In this document: positions 44,297-53,279 of the stretch, in pieces
Numbering within the stretch: the first letter of the stretch is position 1
How the letters are laid out: each line of letters starts with the position of its first letter
DNA from: Ruegeria atlantica
Lineage (GTDB): Bacteria > Pseudomonadota > Alphaproteobacteria > Rhodobacterales > Rhodobacteraceae
Length of the DNA stretch: 64,000 bases
NCBI RefSeq assembly: GCF_013032005.1
Contig: NZ_WQBE01000007.1
Span: forward strand, 62,001 to 126,000
Direction: 5' to 3'
The notes under the pieces: generated by a model
The model's database searches: none
The model's input: the letters and a program-made list of their open reading frames with translations, nothing else
What the model was told of the DNA's origin: nothing
Made by a program: the position numbers and the translations under genes

Positions 44297-47200
44297 TCAG
44301 AGGTCGATCTCGATCACACCGTCTGGCTGCGCCGCGCGACTTTGGCACAGGATCATCGCATCCGCGCGTTGCTGGTTCGACAGAACGAAATCGCGATGTT
44401 CAACGTCTCCCGAAATCACACCGCATTTGCAGACCCCACATATGCCGTCTGAGCATTTGACGTCCACGTGAATCCCCGCCTCGGTCAACACCTGTGCGGC
44501 GTCCTTTTCCACAGGTACGATCAATTCCCGACCCGATATTGCCAGCCGTAAGGTGAACGGATGGTTTTCATATTCAGGCTGTTCAGGGACCGAGAAATAC
44601 TCTAGATGCCGCGCGTCCTCGGGGAAGCCCTGCGCCTCGGCCGCACGTATCACACTGTCCATGTAGCGGTCCGGCCCACAGGTATAAACGTGCCAACCCG
44701 GTTGGTAGCCCGACAGAACCGCATCCAGATCGGCGCGGGTGCCTTCGTCCGAGAAATGAAAATGTACATGTTCCGCCCAGGGCATCGCCGCCAGATCGTC
44801 CAGATATCCGGCGCTGGCACGGGTGCTGGAGGAATAATGAAGCACAAACGGCTTGCCCAGCGCGTGCAAACGGTGGGCAAAGGCGATCATAGGGGTAATG
44901 CCAATCCCGCCGCCCATCAGAAAGGTCTTGGTGGCCGTCTCATCCAATTCGAAATGGTTGATCGGTTTTGAGATGAACACCTTGCGCCCTTCGTTAAAGA
45001 TACGGTGCAAAAGGGCTGAGCCGCCGCGCCCGTCATCCTCGCGCAGCACTCCGATTTGATAGGAGGACCGGTCAGACGGATCGCCAGACATAGAAAACTG
45101 CCGCAGGAATTCCGGCGCGACCAGCACGTCCAAATGCGCCCCTGCGGTCCAGTCGGGCAAGGGCGCGCCGTCGATGGCCGCAAATTCGTACTTGGTCACA
45201 TCCGCCGTCATCTTGTCGACTTTGGTCAGCTCAACCCGCATCACTGGCGCGTCGCCCGCAATAGTGTAGCGGTGGATTACCGACACATCACCGGCCGCTT
45301 TGCGGGCCTTGTATTCCTCAGCCGTGACCATCGCCTGATAGGCAGCAATCCCGGCCTCGCGGTCCATCGCAAAGGGATAGGGCCACGGGTGCGGCGCCAG
45401 ATAGGCGGGGTATACCGCCAAAGTCTGGTCTTCGTATTTCAGGTCCAGGTCTGTTTGCAAACCACGCCGGTTCAGCGGGTGCGCGGTGGGACGATAGGCG
45501 CCGTCAGTCTGCAACTCGATATCCCACCACCATTTCTTGGTGTCGTTCAAACTGCCATTGCCGACCGCATCATCCAGTTTTGCCAACACAGGTGCTGCTT
45601 GTGGCAGGTTGATCGCGGCCCAGCGAAAGGGGCGCTCCTGGAAAATACCCTCAAGGTTCCATGGACAGGTTTTCATGCACCGTCCGCACATGGCCCCACC
45701 GGACGTGCCGATCCGGTACGTGGCACATTTCTGGCTGTCGGATTTCCAGATTTCATAGCCGTTGAACATCAGCTTCGGCCCGGCCGTGATCGCCCCCGAA
45801 GGACATTCACGCGCGCATTTGTTGCATGCCTCGCAAAAGCTCTGCAGACCGAAATCGATGGGCTTGTCGTGGCTAATCGGCATATCCGTTGTCACCACAC
45901 CGGACTTCAGGCGCGGACCCAGATAGGGGTTCAGGATCACCTCTCCGATCCGACTGACCTCACCCAGACCAGACAGAAGCAACAGCGGCGGTTGCAGCAC
46001 TTCGCCGTCCATGACGGTATGCGCCTTGGCCTGGTATCCGAGGTTACGGATTTGCTGCGCAATCACGCCGCCAAGAAGGGAAAACCGCAAGTAAGCCCGC
46101 ATGGACTGGCTGACCGCGATCCAGTCGTCACCACTGGACCCTTCCATGGTTTCACGCCCCTGGTCGATGATCATACTGATCGCCTGATCATGCGGGGGGT
46201 TGATTTCCTCTCCAGCAGCGTCGTGGGAATACCAGCTCCATTCAGGGCACCGGCTGAGGCCAACGGCATCGGCACTTAGAAAATAGCTTGCGGCCTTAAT
46301 ATTCGCGGCATTGCGCGCGGCATCGGTAGGCTGCGACACCTCAGCACTTTCACCATCCTGCAAAAGCACGAAGGCCCCAAGCGCCCGGCGCTGCGCAAAG
46401 CTGGGGGCAGATTTGCGGACATAATGCCCACCCTTTGCCGCGTCCTGCAGCGGTTTGCCCATATCGCCAAACAACGCACGGGCGAACATGTCAGCACGCT
46501 TGGGGACGCGGGCGACATTTTCTTCGTCGATATAAGTGGTAGGGCTCTCAACGCGTTTAAGCTTTTCGAACGGATGTGCGCCGTCCACATAGCGCCGTTT
46601 GGCGTAAACGTCGCGGTTCAAGGCGTTCTTGGCAAACCCGGTGCCCAACCACCAGGCCGGACCCTGTGTGTGAAACCACGGCTGTTGCGCCATGGGCAAC
46701 AGAGGCTGGTCATGCGTGATCTCTAACTCGGTCGTTACGGCGGCCAGACCGAACCGTTTGCCCAACCACGGGGCCACTATGTCGCCACCCTCAACCGTGG
46801 CTAGACCCGCCGCCACTGCCAGCCGGCCCAGATCAACCTCGGACGACATCGCGGTATGCGCCCGCGCATCATAACCCAGCAGGCGGATGTAATTGGCGAT
46901 CACCACCGCGTTCTCGGTCGCCAGCAGACAGGCACGATGATCCTGCGCGTCGATGATCCACTCGGCCCCTGGCTCGGCCGGGTCTGGATCACGATTGTGT
47001 TCGTACAGAAAAACGATGGTGTGGCGATGCGTGTCCATCGGTTTGGGCGCGGCCTCCATGCTTTCCTTCAGGTCCGCCATGATCAGGTCGATCCCCGAAG
47101 CCAACGTCTTGGTCTGTCGCGTCTTCAGCGCATGGGCCAACCGGTCGATATCGGGGTTGCGACGTGGCTCAGACAACAACGCCTCAGACGGCAACGGGCC

Positions 47201-47509
47201 GCAGCCCATCATCGAGGCATCATTGAAATAGCCAAATGCCTTAAGGTGGTTGGCGCGCTCGGACGGGTCCGCCGGAATCTCTGATCTCACCGGATTCACG
47301 AACCCGTCGCGGATGGCGTCCATCATTGCCTGAAACTCACCCATCGCGTTGACGATGCTTTCGGGTTGGTCCGGTTGGCGAAATCTCAGCTTTGGCATCG
47401 GGGGCACTACAGACAGATCCGGCATCTCGATCTGCCGCTCCAACCGCTCCAGCGGATACCGGCCCATATGGACAGGTCTGTTCTTATCCGAGAAAAAGCG
47501 GATTCCCAT
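44297..47509 (-). CDS. Self-sufficient reductive dehalogenase: RdhA domain fused to FAD/NAD(P)H/2Fe-2S reductase
   Basis: 1070 aa. Residues about 170-560 form the cobalamin-binding region, which contains an internal repeat (about 200-270 against 480-552: IRLLGYDARAH / IRNLGYQAKAH, then TTELEITHDQP / TTDMPISHDKP). Two [4Fe-4S] motifs follow: C559, C562, C565, C569 and C595, C608, C611, C615. From about 740 comes an FAD domain (RQFS at 803-806), an NAD(P) domain (GGGIGITPM, 866-874) and a plant-type [2Fe-2S] domain (C1019, C1024, C1027, C1055). This is the layout of catabolic reductive dehalogenases of the BhbA type. No Tat signal and no RdhB anchor, so it is cytoplasmic. Y473 and K535 have the 62-residue spacing of the catalytic Tyr/Lys of NpRdhA. 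ATG 47509 is chosen for AGGAGG six bases ahead. Halophenol or halobenzoate substrates are likely. Confidence 0.9.
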   Translation of the reverse strand: MGIRFFSDKNRPVHMGRYPLERLERQIEMPDLSVVPPMPKLRFRQPDQPESIVNAMGEFQAMMDAIRDGFVNPVRSEIPADPSERANHLKAFGYFNDASMMGCGPLPSEALLSEPRRNPDIDRLAHALKTRQTKTLASGIDLIMADLKESMEAAPKPMDTHRHTIVFLYEHNRDPDPAEPGAEWIIDAQDHRACLLATENAVVIANYIRLLGYDARAHTAMSSEVDLGRLAVAAGLATVEGGDIVAPWLGKRFGLAAVTTELEITHDQPLLPMAQQPWFHTQGPAWWLGTGFAKNALNRDVYAKRRYVDGAHPFEKLKRVESPTTYIDEENVARVPKRADMFARALFGDMGKPLQDAAKGGHYVRKSAPSFAQRRALGAFVLLQDGESAEVSQPTDAARNAANIKAASYFLSADAVGLSRCPEWSWYSHDAAGEEINPPHDQAISMIIDQGRETMEGSSGDDWIAVSQSMRAYLRFSLLGGVIAQQIRNLGYQAKAHTVMDGEVLQPPLLLLSGLGEVSRIGEVILNPYLGPRLKSGVVTTDMPISHDKPIDFGLQSFCEACNKCARECPSGAITAGPKLMFNGYEIWKSDSQKCATYRIGTSGGAMCGRCMKTCPWNLEGIFQERPFRWAAINLPQAAPVLAKLDDAVGNGSLNDTKKWWWDIELQTDGAYRPTAHPLNRRGLQTDLDLKYEDQTLAVYPAYLAPHPWPYPFAMDREAGIAAYQAMVTAEEYKARKAAGDVSVIHRYTIAGDAPVMRVELTKVDKMTADVTKYEFAAIDGAPLPDWTAGAHLDVLVAPEFLRQFSMSGDPSDRSSYQIGVLREDDGRGGSALLHRIFNEGRKVFISKPINHFELDETATKTFLMGGGIGITPMIAFAHRLHALGKPFVLHYSSSTRASAGYLDDLAAMPWAEHVHFHFSDEGTRADLDAVLSGYQPGWHVYTCGPDRYMDSVIRAAEAQGFPEDARHLEYFSVPEQPEYENHPFTLRLAISGRELIVPVEKDAAQVLTEAGIHVDVKCSDGICGVCKCGVISGDVEHRDFVLSNQQRADAMILCQSRAAQPDGVIEIDL

Positions 47510-47584
47510 TGCGCGCCTCCTGTTGCTGACTGTCACCTAATGCGCCGTAGACAGCAAATCCATTCATGAATAGTCATAGATGAT
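47510..47584. promoter_or_regulatory. Divergent promoter between the dehalogenase and LysR genes
   Basis: Only 75 bp. It contains the perfect palindrome ATTCATGAAT (47562-47571), 14 bp before the LysR start, a candidate operator for the divergent regulator. Confidence 0.45.
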
Positions 47585-48487
47585 ATGAGCAAAACTGATT
47601 TCACCGATCTGGACGGCAAAGTCTTGCGCACCTTTCTGACGATCCTCGAGGAAAGCTCGGTCTCAAAGGCTGCCGACCGGTTGGGTGTGACGCAATCGGC
47701 AATCAGCCACACGCTGGCCAAACTGCGGCAGGTTCTGGGGGATCCGTTGTTCGTGCGCTCGGGTCAGGGCCTGACCCCGACCGAGCGCGCCTTATCACTG
47801 AAAGAGCCGGTACAACAGGTGCTGGACGGCATGCGGGCGCTGACTGACGAGCGTCCGTTTGATCCGCTGGCCGATGAGATCAGCATCCAGGTCGCCACCA
47901 ACGACATGCCGCGCGACCTGATCTTTCCGCCATTGCTGCGCGCGCTTCGGGCTGAAGGCGTGCGTCTGCGGCTGAGGTTCATCCCGTCCGGCGTCCCCGA
48001 CCCCGACCTGCTGCGCAACGACCGGTGTCAGTTGATGCTGACCCCGCTGCCGCCCGATGGGCCGGATATTTTTCAAAAACGCGTACTGATCAGCCCGCTA
48101 ATGATTTTCTACGATGCCGATCAGCGCAATCCGCCAGACAGTTGGCAGGCCTATTGCCAGTCTGAGCATATTGAAGTGCGATTTACCGACGGACGCAGTT
48201 CCCGCGCTGTGATGCGTGGTGTGGACCAAAGCCAGATTCGGCCACCAACCGTCACCTTGCCGCATTTCCACGCAATTCCGTCCTTTGTGAAGGGCAGCGA
48301 CCTGATATCGACGGACACTGTGCTGATGAAATACGGGCCGTTGGCGGCACTGGACTGCGCGCCACTGCCGTTCGAGTGCGAGCCGGTCTCGATCTACATG
48401 GTCTGGCATCAACGCTCGGCCAATGACCCGGCCCATCGCTGGTTGCGCGCACGGATCGAGGCCATTGCCACGACGCTGCAGAATTGA
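47585..48487 (+). CDS. LysR-family regulator divergent from the dehalogenase
   Basis: 300 aa LysR protein of the NodD/LinR-like type (LDGKVLRTFLTILEESSVSKAADRLGVTQSAISHTLAKLR). The 75-bp gap to the dehalogenase gene makes that gene its probable target, with a halogenated aromatic or a related compound as inducer. The effector domain is complete. Convergent with the FAD oxidase gene downstream. Confidence 0.88.
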   Translation: MSKTDFTDLDGKVLRTFLTILEESSVSKAADRLGVTQSAISHTLAKLRQVLGDPLFVRSGQGLTPTERALSLKEPVQQVLDGMRALTDERPFDPLADEISIQVATNDMPRDLIFPPLLRALRAEGVRLRLRFIPSGVPDPDLLRNDRCQLMLTPLPPDGPDIFQKRVLISPLMIFYDADQRNPPDSWQAYCQSEHIEVRFTDGRSSRAVMRGVDQSQIRPPTVTLPHFHAIPSFVKGSDLISTDTVLMKYGPLAALDCAPLPFECEPVSIYMVWHQRSANDPAHRWLRARIEAIATTLQN

Positions 48488-48506
48488 TCACCGGGGCGGT
48501 CGCGGA

Positions 48507-49778
48507 TCAGAACCGTGCCTTGATCAAATGCATCAACGTCGCGCCGGTCTCGAAATAAGCACGTCGCAGGGCGGTCCAGCTTTCGCGGTATTCAGGAACC
48601 GCAGGCACAGGCAGCAGCCTCGGGTCGTCCTGCAGCAGGCTTTCTGCCATTAAGCGGCCAAAAACCGTACCCGGACCGATGCCCCGTCCAGAATATCCGT
48701 GTGCTGAAAGGGCATTGGGACCGATCTGCGTGATCTTGGGGATGTGGTCCGAGGTCATGGCGATGCGCCCATGCCAGCCTTGGGTCAACGACTGACCGGA
48801 AAGTTGTGGAAACAGCTCGGCCAGCTTGCGCCTGCTCCAAGCCGCGTGAACCGCCCGGCCCGCCTGCCCCAGATCGCCCATGCCCCCGATTATCAGCCGC
48901 CCTTCGGCATCCATACGGAAAGAGGTCATGACCAACCCGGTGTCCCAGCACCCCTCCGCCCCCGGCAGAATACTGGCCCGCAGATTGTCCGACAGCGGAG
49001 CCGTAAAGAACTGGAAGTAATAGACCGGAACATAGTCTGGGGCGGTATCTTGAAGACCCTGATGATAGGCATTGGTGGCCTGAATTACCGATTTCGCCCG
49101 CACCGAGCCATGCGGGGTTTTCAGCACCCATTGACCGTTGTCGTACTGCATCGACTGCACCGGGCATTGGGTGACAATCCGCGCCCCGGCCTCGGCAGCG
49201 GCACGGGCCAGACCACGCACATAGCCCAATGGGTGAATCGTCCCCGCACGCGGATCAAACAGCGCGCCATGGAATGCCGCGCTGCCAGTCCGTTGGGTAG
49301 CCTGATCGGCGGGCAGCAATTTAACCGGGGCTCCAGTGGCGCTCAACTGGGCGTGACGCCTCTGCAAATCCTGCAGGCCCGAGGCGGAATGCGCGCAGTG
49401 TAACGTCCCATTGCGAACAGAATCACAGTCGATGCCATGCCGTTCGATCAGGTCAAACACATCCGCAGGTGCCGCGGCCAAAAGATCGATCAACCGATCC
49501 CCGGCCCGCTTGCCCAGATGCGCGCGGATATCCTCGGGCGGCAACCACAGCCCCGCATTCGCCAGACCGACGTTTCGGCCTGAACCGCCGTGGCCAATGC
49601 CTTGCGCCTCCAACAGGCAGACCGACGCCCCGGCCTGCGCTGCCGTCAATGCTGCGGAACAGCCAGTATAGCCGCCGCCGATTACGGCCAGATCAACCGT
49701 TAGATCACCGCTTAGGGGGCGGTCTTCCACATGCTCGCGGCAGGTTTTCAACCACAGGGATTGGTTGTGGTCACTCAC
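48507..49778 (-). CDS. FAD-dependent amine oxidoreductase (DAO family, PuuB-like)
   Basis: 423 aa D-amino-acid-oxidase-fold flavoprotein. The N-terminal FAD motif is VIGGGYTGCSAALTAAQAG, followed by GSGRNVGLANAG, as in gamma-glutamylputrescine oxidoreductase and related amine oxidases. The C-terminal part has LYFETGATLMHL-like helices. It lies downstream of the acyltransferase-like and E1 genes on the same strand and probably belongs to the same unit. It could produce an aldehyde or 2-oxoacid used by the E1 enzyme. Substrate not determined. Confidence 0.83.
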   Translation of the reverse strand: MSDHNQSLWLKTCREHVEDRPLSGDLTVDLAVIGGGYTGCSAALTAAQAGASVCLLEAQGIGHGGSGRNVGLANAGLWLPPEDIRAHLGKRAGDRLIDLLAAAPADVFDLIERHGIDCDSVRNGTLHCAHSASGLQDLQRRHAQLSATGAPVKLLPADQATQRTGSAAFHGALFDPRAGTIHPLGYVRGLARAAAEAGARIVTQCPVQSMQYDNGQWVLKTPHGSVRAKSVIQATNAYHQGLQDTAPDYVPVYYFQFFTAPLSDNLRASILPGAEGCWDTGLVMTSFRMDAEGRLIIGGMGDLGQAGRAVHAAWSRRKLAELFPQLSGQSLTQGWHGRIAMTSDHIPKITQIGPNALSAHGYSGRGIGPGTVFGRLMAESLLQDDPRLLPVPAVPEYRESWTALRRAYFETGATLMHLIKARF

Positions 49779-49817
49779 GCTGGGCTCCAGAATTTTGCGC
49801 GGATCATCGGGGCTGAT

Positions 49818-50852
49818 TCAGCCGGTTGCAAGTGCCCTTTGATCATCGCGGCCCATGGCGATCAGAAAAGGCTCGGCTTGTTGTTGTGCCTGAAACGCCG
49901 CCTTGTCCGACATGCCCTTCCAATCGGCCAGAACCAGTGATTGCGCCACGGCACCCCCCAGGGTCGCGCCCGGGCCGGTGACGATGAACAGGTCCGGAGC
50001 GAACTCGCGCGCAGCGGTCTGGATGGCGCGGGTAAAGTCATAGGTCTCGGTCACCTGATGGCCCAGAGTGTAATCCCAAAGCGCCTGCGTATCTGTCGCG
50101 CCCGGCCACCAGATTTTGCCGCGCCCATCGATCAAAGGGCGATCAGGCTGCGCAAACAGATCCGGTGCCAGTCGCGCGCGCCCTTCCGCAGCGACCGGAG
50201 TCTGCAAGGACGTATGAAACGCCGCGTGGTTCGCCAACCGCATCGGAAAGCGTTCCTGTACAACAGGCTGAGAAGCTTCGAACGCCTTCAACCCCGCTTC
50301 GTTCCCGGCCAGCACCAACATCCCACCCAGATCGATGGACAGCGCCAGATCACACCCGTCGGTTGCGTTGATCCGCGCCACATCCGCCAGCAACTCGGCC
50401 TTGCGCGCCGGAGCATCCCGCCAATCGTCGCCCGCATATGGATAGACAAGCTGCCCGCCAATCAGCTGTTCCTGCATCAGCGTGCCCATCGTGTTCACCA
50501 CCCGAAAACCATCCTGCGGCGACAGCGCACCACCAGCAGCCAGGGCAATATACCAGCCCATCGAATTACCGGTGACTGCGACAACCTCGATATCGTCCGC
50601 CAAAGCCTGCGCATCGGCAAACGAGGCCGCATAGATCAAGGGCGAGGCCACATCGCCCCGCGAATACTTGGACATCGTATACCGGCCTGCACCATCCAGG
50701 GCGGTCACGGCGTCCTGCCCCGTCTCGGCACCGATGGCGTCGAAGCTGTGGAACAGGTCTATCCGCTGCGCGTGATGGCGGTGCAGATAACCCAGCTCGG
50801 GCTTGTTATAGGTGCCCCGACCGGGGCAGATGACGACGGCTGTGCGGGTCAT
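49818..50852 (-). CDS. FabD-like acyltransferase domain protein
   Basis: 344 aa, related to malonyl-CoA:ACP transacylase. The nucleophile elbow reads GNSMGW, with Ser in the normal place but Asn for the usual His of GHSxG. The catalytic His is probably in RLANHAAFHT. FIVTGPGATLGGAVAQSL resembles the C-terminal GPG region of FabD. It is not in a fatty-acid synthesis operon. The frame is open upstream, but ATG 50852 overlaps the E1 stop (ATGA) and gives the right N terminus (VVICPGRGTY). It may accept the acyl group made by the adjacent 2-oxoacid dehydrogenase. Confidence 0.72.
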   Translation of the reverse strand: MTRTAVVICPGRGTYNKPELGYLHRHHAQRIDLFHSFDAIGAETGQDAVTALDGAGRYTMSKYSRGDVASPLIYAASFADAQALADDIEVVAVTGNSMGWYIALAAGGALSPQDGFRVVNTMGTLMQEQLIGGQLVYPYAGDDWRDAPARKAELLADVARINATDGCDLALSIDLGGMLVLAGNEAGLKAFEASQPVVQERFPMRLANHAAFHTSLQTPVAAEGRARLAPDLFAQPDRPLIDGRGKIWWPGATDTQALWDYTLGHQVTETYDFTRAIQTAAREFAPDLFIVTGPGATLGGAVAQSLVLADWKGMSDKAAFQAQQQAEPFLIAMGRDDQRALATG

Positions 50853-53041
50853 TGGCGGCCTCCGGCCAGTTTCAGCGCGGCGGCAACGATACCGCCCTTG
50901 GATGGCAGTGGCGCGGCATAGGCCGGACCCGTGGCGATAAAGCAATCCTCGGCCACAACGCGTGCGGTTGGCGTTGCGGGATTTTCTTCGGCGAAGAACG
51001 TCATCAGCGCCTCGGACTGGCTGCCGGTGCGGCGGCATTCATCCACGACCAGAACATGTGCACAGGGCTTGGTGGCCTCGCGCAGGGCCTCGACTGGCAA
51101 AGGCGCCAGCCAGCGCATGTCGATGATGCGCGTCTTTATCCCGGCTGCGTCCAGCTTGGGCAGCGCCTGTTGCGACAGATAATGCCCGTTGCCATAGGTC
51201 ACGATGGCCAGATCGGTGCCATCCCCATGCACGCCAACCTCACCCAACGAAATACGTTGATCCGGCGAAGGGTAGGTGGTCATCCATCCGCCATCTTGCG
51301 CCCCGTGCAAATCGCGCATCGGATAGAGCGCGATGGGCTCTAGAAACACCACCACCCTTTGCTCTTCCCGCGCCAACCGCACGCATTCACGCAGCATCTG
51401 TGCCGCATCTGCACCAGAGGACGGACAGGCAATGATCACGCCGGGAATGTCGCGCAGCACCGCCAGGGAATTGTCGTTGTGGAAATGCCCGCCGAACCCT
51501 TTCTGATACCCCAGCCCCGCAATCCGCAGCACCATCGGGTTTGTGAACTGCCCGTTTGAGAAGAACGGTAGTGTCGCGGCCTCGCCCCTGATCTGATCTT
51601 CGGCATTGTGCAGATAGGCCAGGAACTGAATTTCGGGGATCGGAATAAAGCCGTTGTGCCCCATTCCTATCGCCAGCCCAAGTATGGATTGCTCGTCCAA
51701 CAGCGTGTCGATCACCCGATCCGGACCAAAGCGTTGTTGCAATTTCTGCGTCACACCATAGACGCCTCCCTTACGGCCCACGTCTTCACCCATACAGACG
51801 ACTTCACCGTGTTCCAGCATCAGATCTGTCAGCGCCCAGTTGATCAGGCGGCTCATGGGCTGGGGGTCATTCATCGCCCGCAAATCGCCGCCAAAGGCTT
51901 TGGCGCGCGCCTCGGCATCCGGGCCGTTGGTGGGTTTGCAGATACGTTTCGGTGGAACCAGACTGGCCACCACCTCGGCGGCATCTGACAAGTGAGGGCG
52001 GGTGGCGGCCTCGGCGGCGATGCGATCCGTGCGGGCGCAGGTGTCATTGTAAATCTTCAACGCCTGATCCGGCTGCAACGCGCCCGCTTGATCCAACAAA
52101 CGCACAGTATGCAGCAGCGGGTCGTTGGCCTCATCAGCTTCGACCTCGGCTTTAGGCAGGTAGGTGGTCGGCACATCCGCCCCGGCGTGACCGTAGAGGC
52201 GCACTGTTTTCAGGTGCAGAAAGGCGGGTTTTCGGCGGGTTCGCACGTAATCGGCGGCTTCCTTGGCCACGGCGTAAGTCTCGAATATGTCTAACCCATT
52301 GGCTTGGAAATACTTGACGCCCGGCCGATGCTCCATCGACGATTGAATCCAGCCCTTCGGTGTCTTCACCGAGATTCCAATCCCGTTATCCTCGCAGACG
52401 AACAACAACGGTAACGGCGTCGATTGCACGCTGGTCCAACCGGCCGTGTTGAACGCCCCCTGCGCGGTCGAATGGTTGGCCGAAGCATCCCCAAAAGAGC
52501 AAACAGCAATCCCGTCCAAGGGCAACTCGCGGTGTTCCGGATCATGCCGCCGGGCCGCGCCCAGGCTATAGGCCGCGCCCACCGCTTTGGGCAGGTGGCT
52601 GGCAATGGTCGAGGTCTGCGGCGGGATCGTCAGCGCCTTTGAACCCAGCACCTTGTGTCGCCCGCCCGAGGTCGGGTCATCCTTGGAACATGCAAAGCTA
52701 AGCAACATGTCCCAGGCGATCTGCTGGCCCGGCACCTGTTCGGCCCGGGCAATCTGAAACGCCGCATCGCGATAATGCAGAAAGGCAATGTCGGTCGGGC
52801 GCAGCGCGTGGGCGACGGCTGCCATCCCCTCGTGCCCCGAAGAGCCTATCGTATAGAAGCCCTGCCCCGCCTTTTGCATCGCACGGCTGGTGCGGTCCAG
52901 CGCACGGCTGAGGACTTGCGACCGAAACAATGACACCGCATCGGGGTTGCTCAGACCCGGTCTGGGGGCGGCCCCGTCGGGTAAATCGCGCTGTGCGACT
53001 CGGGTCAGGAAATTCTCGTGAACGATCTGAGCGCGATCCAT
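50849..53041 (-). CDS. 2-oxoacid dehydrogenase E1, fused alpha and beta subunits
   Basis: 730 aa thiamine-diphosphate enzyme. The alpha half (about 1-370) has YTIGSSGHEGMAAVAHAL and the TPP motif region GDASANHSTAQGAFNTA. The beta half (about 400-730) has VVCMGEDVGRKGGVYGVTQ, FNPIPEIQFL-like and RMVDMRWLAPL-like segments as in branched-chain or acetoin E1 beta. ATG 53041 has AGGGA upstream; the longer frame to 53176 runs into the LysR promoter. No lipoyl E2 or E3 gene is in the window, so the acyl acceptor is open, and the FabD-like partner is a candidate. Confidence 0.87.
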   Translation of the reverse strand: MDRAQIVHENFLTRVAQRDLPDGAAPRPGLSNPDAVSLFRSQVLSRALDRTSRAMQKAGQGFYTIGSSGHEGMAAVAHALRPTDIAFLHYRDAAFQIARAEQVPGQQIAWDMLLSFACSKDDPTSGGRHKVLGSKALTIPPQTSTIASHLPKAVGAAYSLGAARRHDPEHRELPLDGIAVCSFGDASANHSTAQGAFNTAGWTSVQSTPLPLLFVCEDNGIGISVKTPKGWIQSSMEHRPGVKYFQANGLDIFETYAVAKEAADYVRTRRKPAFLHLKTVRLYGHAGADVPTTYLPKAEVEADEANDPLLHTVRLLDQAGALQPDQALKIYNDTCARTDRIAAEAATRPHLSDAAEVVASLVPPKRICKPTNGPDAEARAKAFGGDLRAMNDPQPMSRLINWALTDLMLEHGEVVCMGEDVGRKGGVYGVTQKLQQRFGPDRVIDTLLDEQSILGLAIGMGHNGFIPIPEIQFLAYLHNAEDQIRGEAATLPFFSNGQFTNPMVLRIAGLGYQKGFGGHFHNDNSLAVLRDIPGVIIACPSSGADAAQMLRECVRLAREEQRVVVFLEPIALYPMRDLHGAQDGGWMTTYPSPDQRISLGEVGVHGDGTDLAIVTYGNGHYLSQQALPKLDAAGIKTRIIDMRWLAPLPVEALREATKPCAHVLVVDECRRTGSQSEALMTFFAEENPATPTARVVAEDCFIATGPAYAAPLPSKGGIVAAALKLAGGRQ

Positions 53042-53279
53042 GGCCAGTTCCCTGATCCTGTGTGACTTAATCCGGAGTGTTGCCGCAGCAGCACCCCCCC
53101 TTTCTTGCAGGCATTCGAGGGCAGAGGCAAAAGAAAGTCGCAAGCACCCGGGAAATAAACCTCCGATCCGATGCACAGGCTTACACGCACATACCCTGAA
53201 GAAATACCTGCATTTGTATCGGGCTGGCGCGCGGCAAAAGCCAGTGATATTCCTTTCGAAAGGTATGAGGATTTGTCAT

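Noticed and set aside
45056-46279. 407-codon plus-strand frame inside the dehalogenase
   Set aside because: Arg/His-rich shadow with no ribosome-binding site, and the opposite strand carries the iron-sulfur motifs.
44297-47509. Epoxyqueuosine reductase (QueG), a cobalamin and 4Fe-4S relative
   Set aside because: QueG is about 350-380 aa without an attached FAD/2Fe-2S reductase or the long N-terminal duplicated region; the layout fits catabolic RdhA.
49818-50852. Housekeeping malonyl-CoA:ACP transacylase fabD
   Set aside because: GNSMG replaces GHSxG and there are no fabF, fabG or acpP neighbours; it is coupled to a 2-oxoacid dehydrogenase gene.
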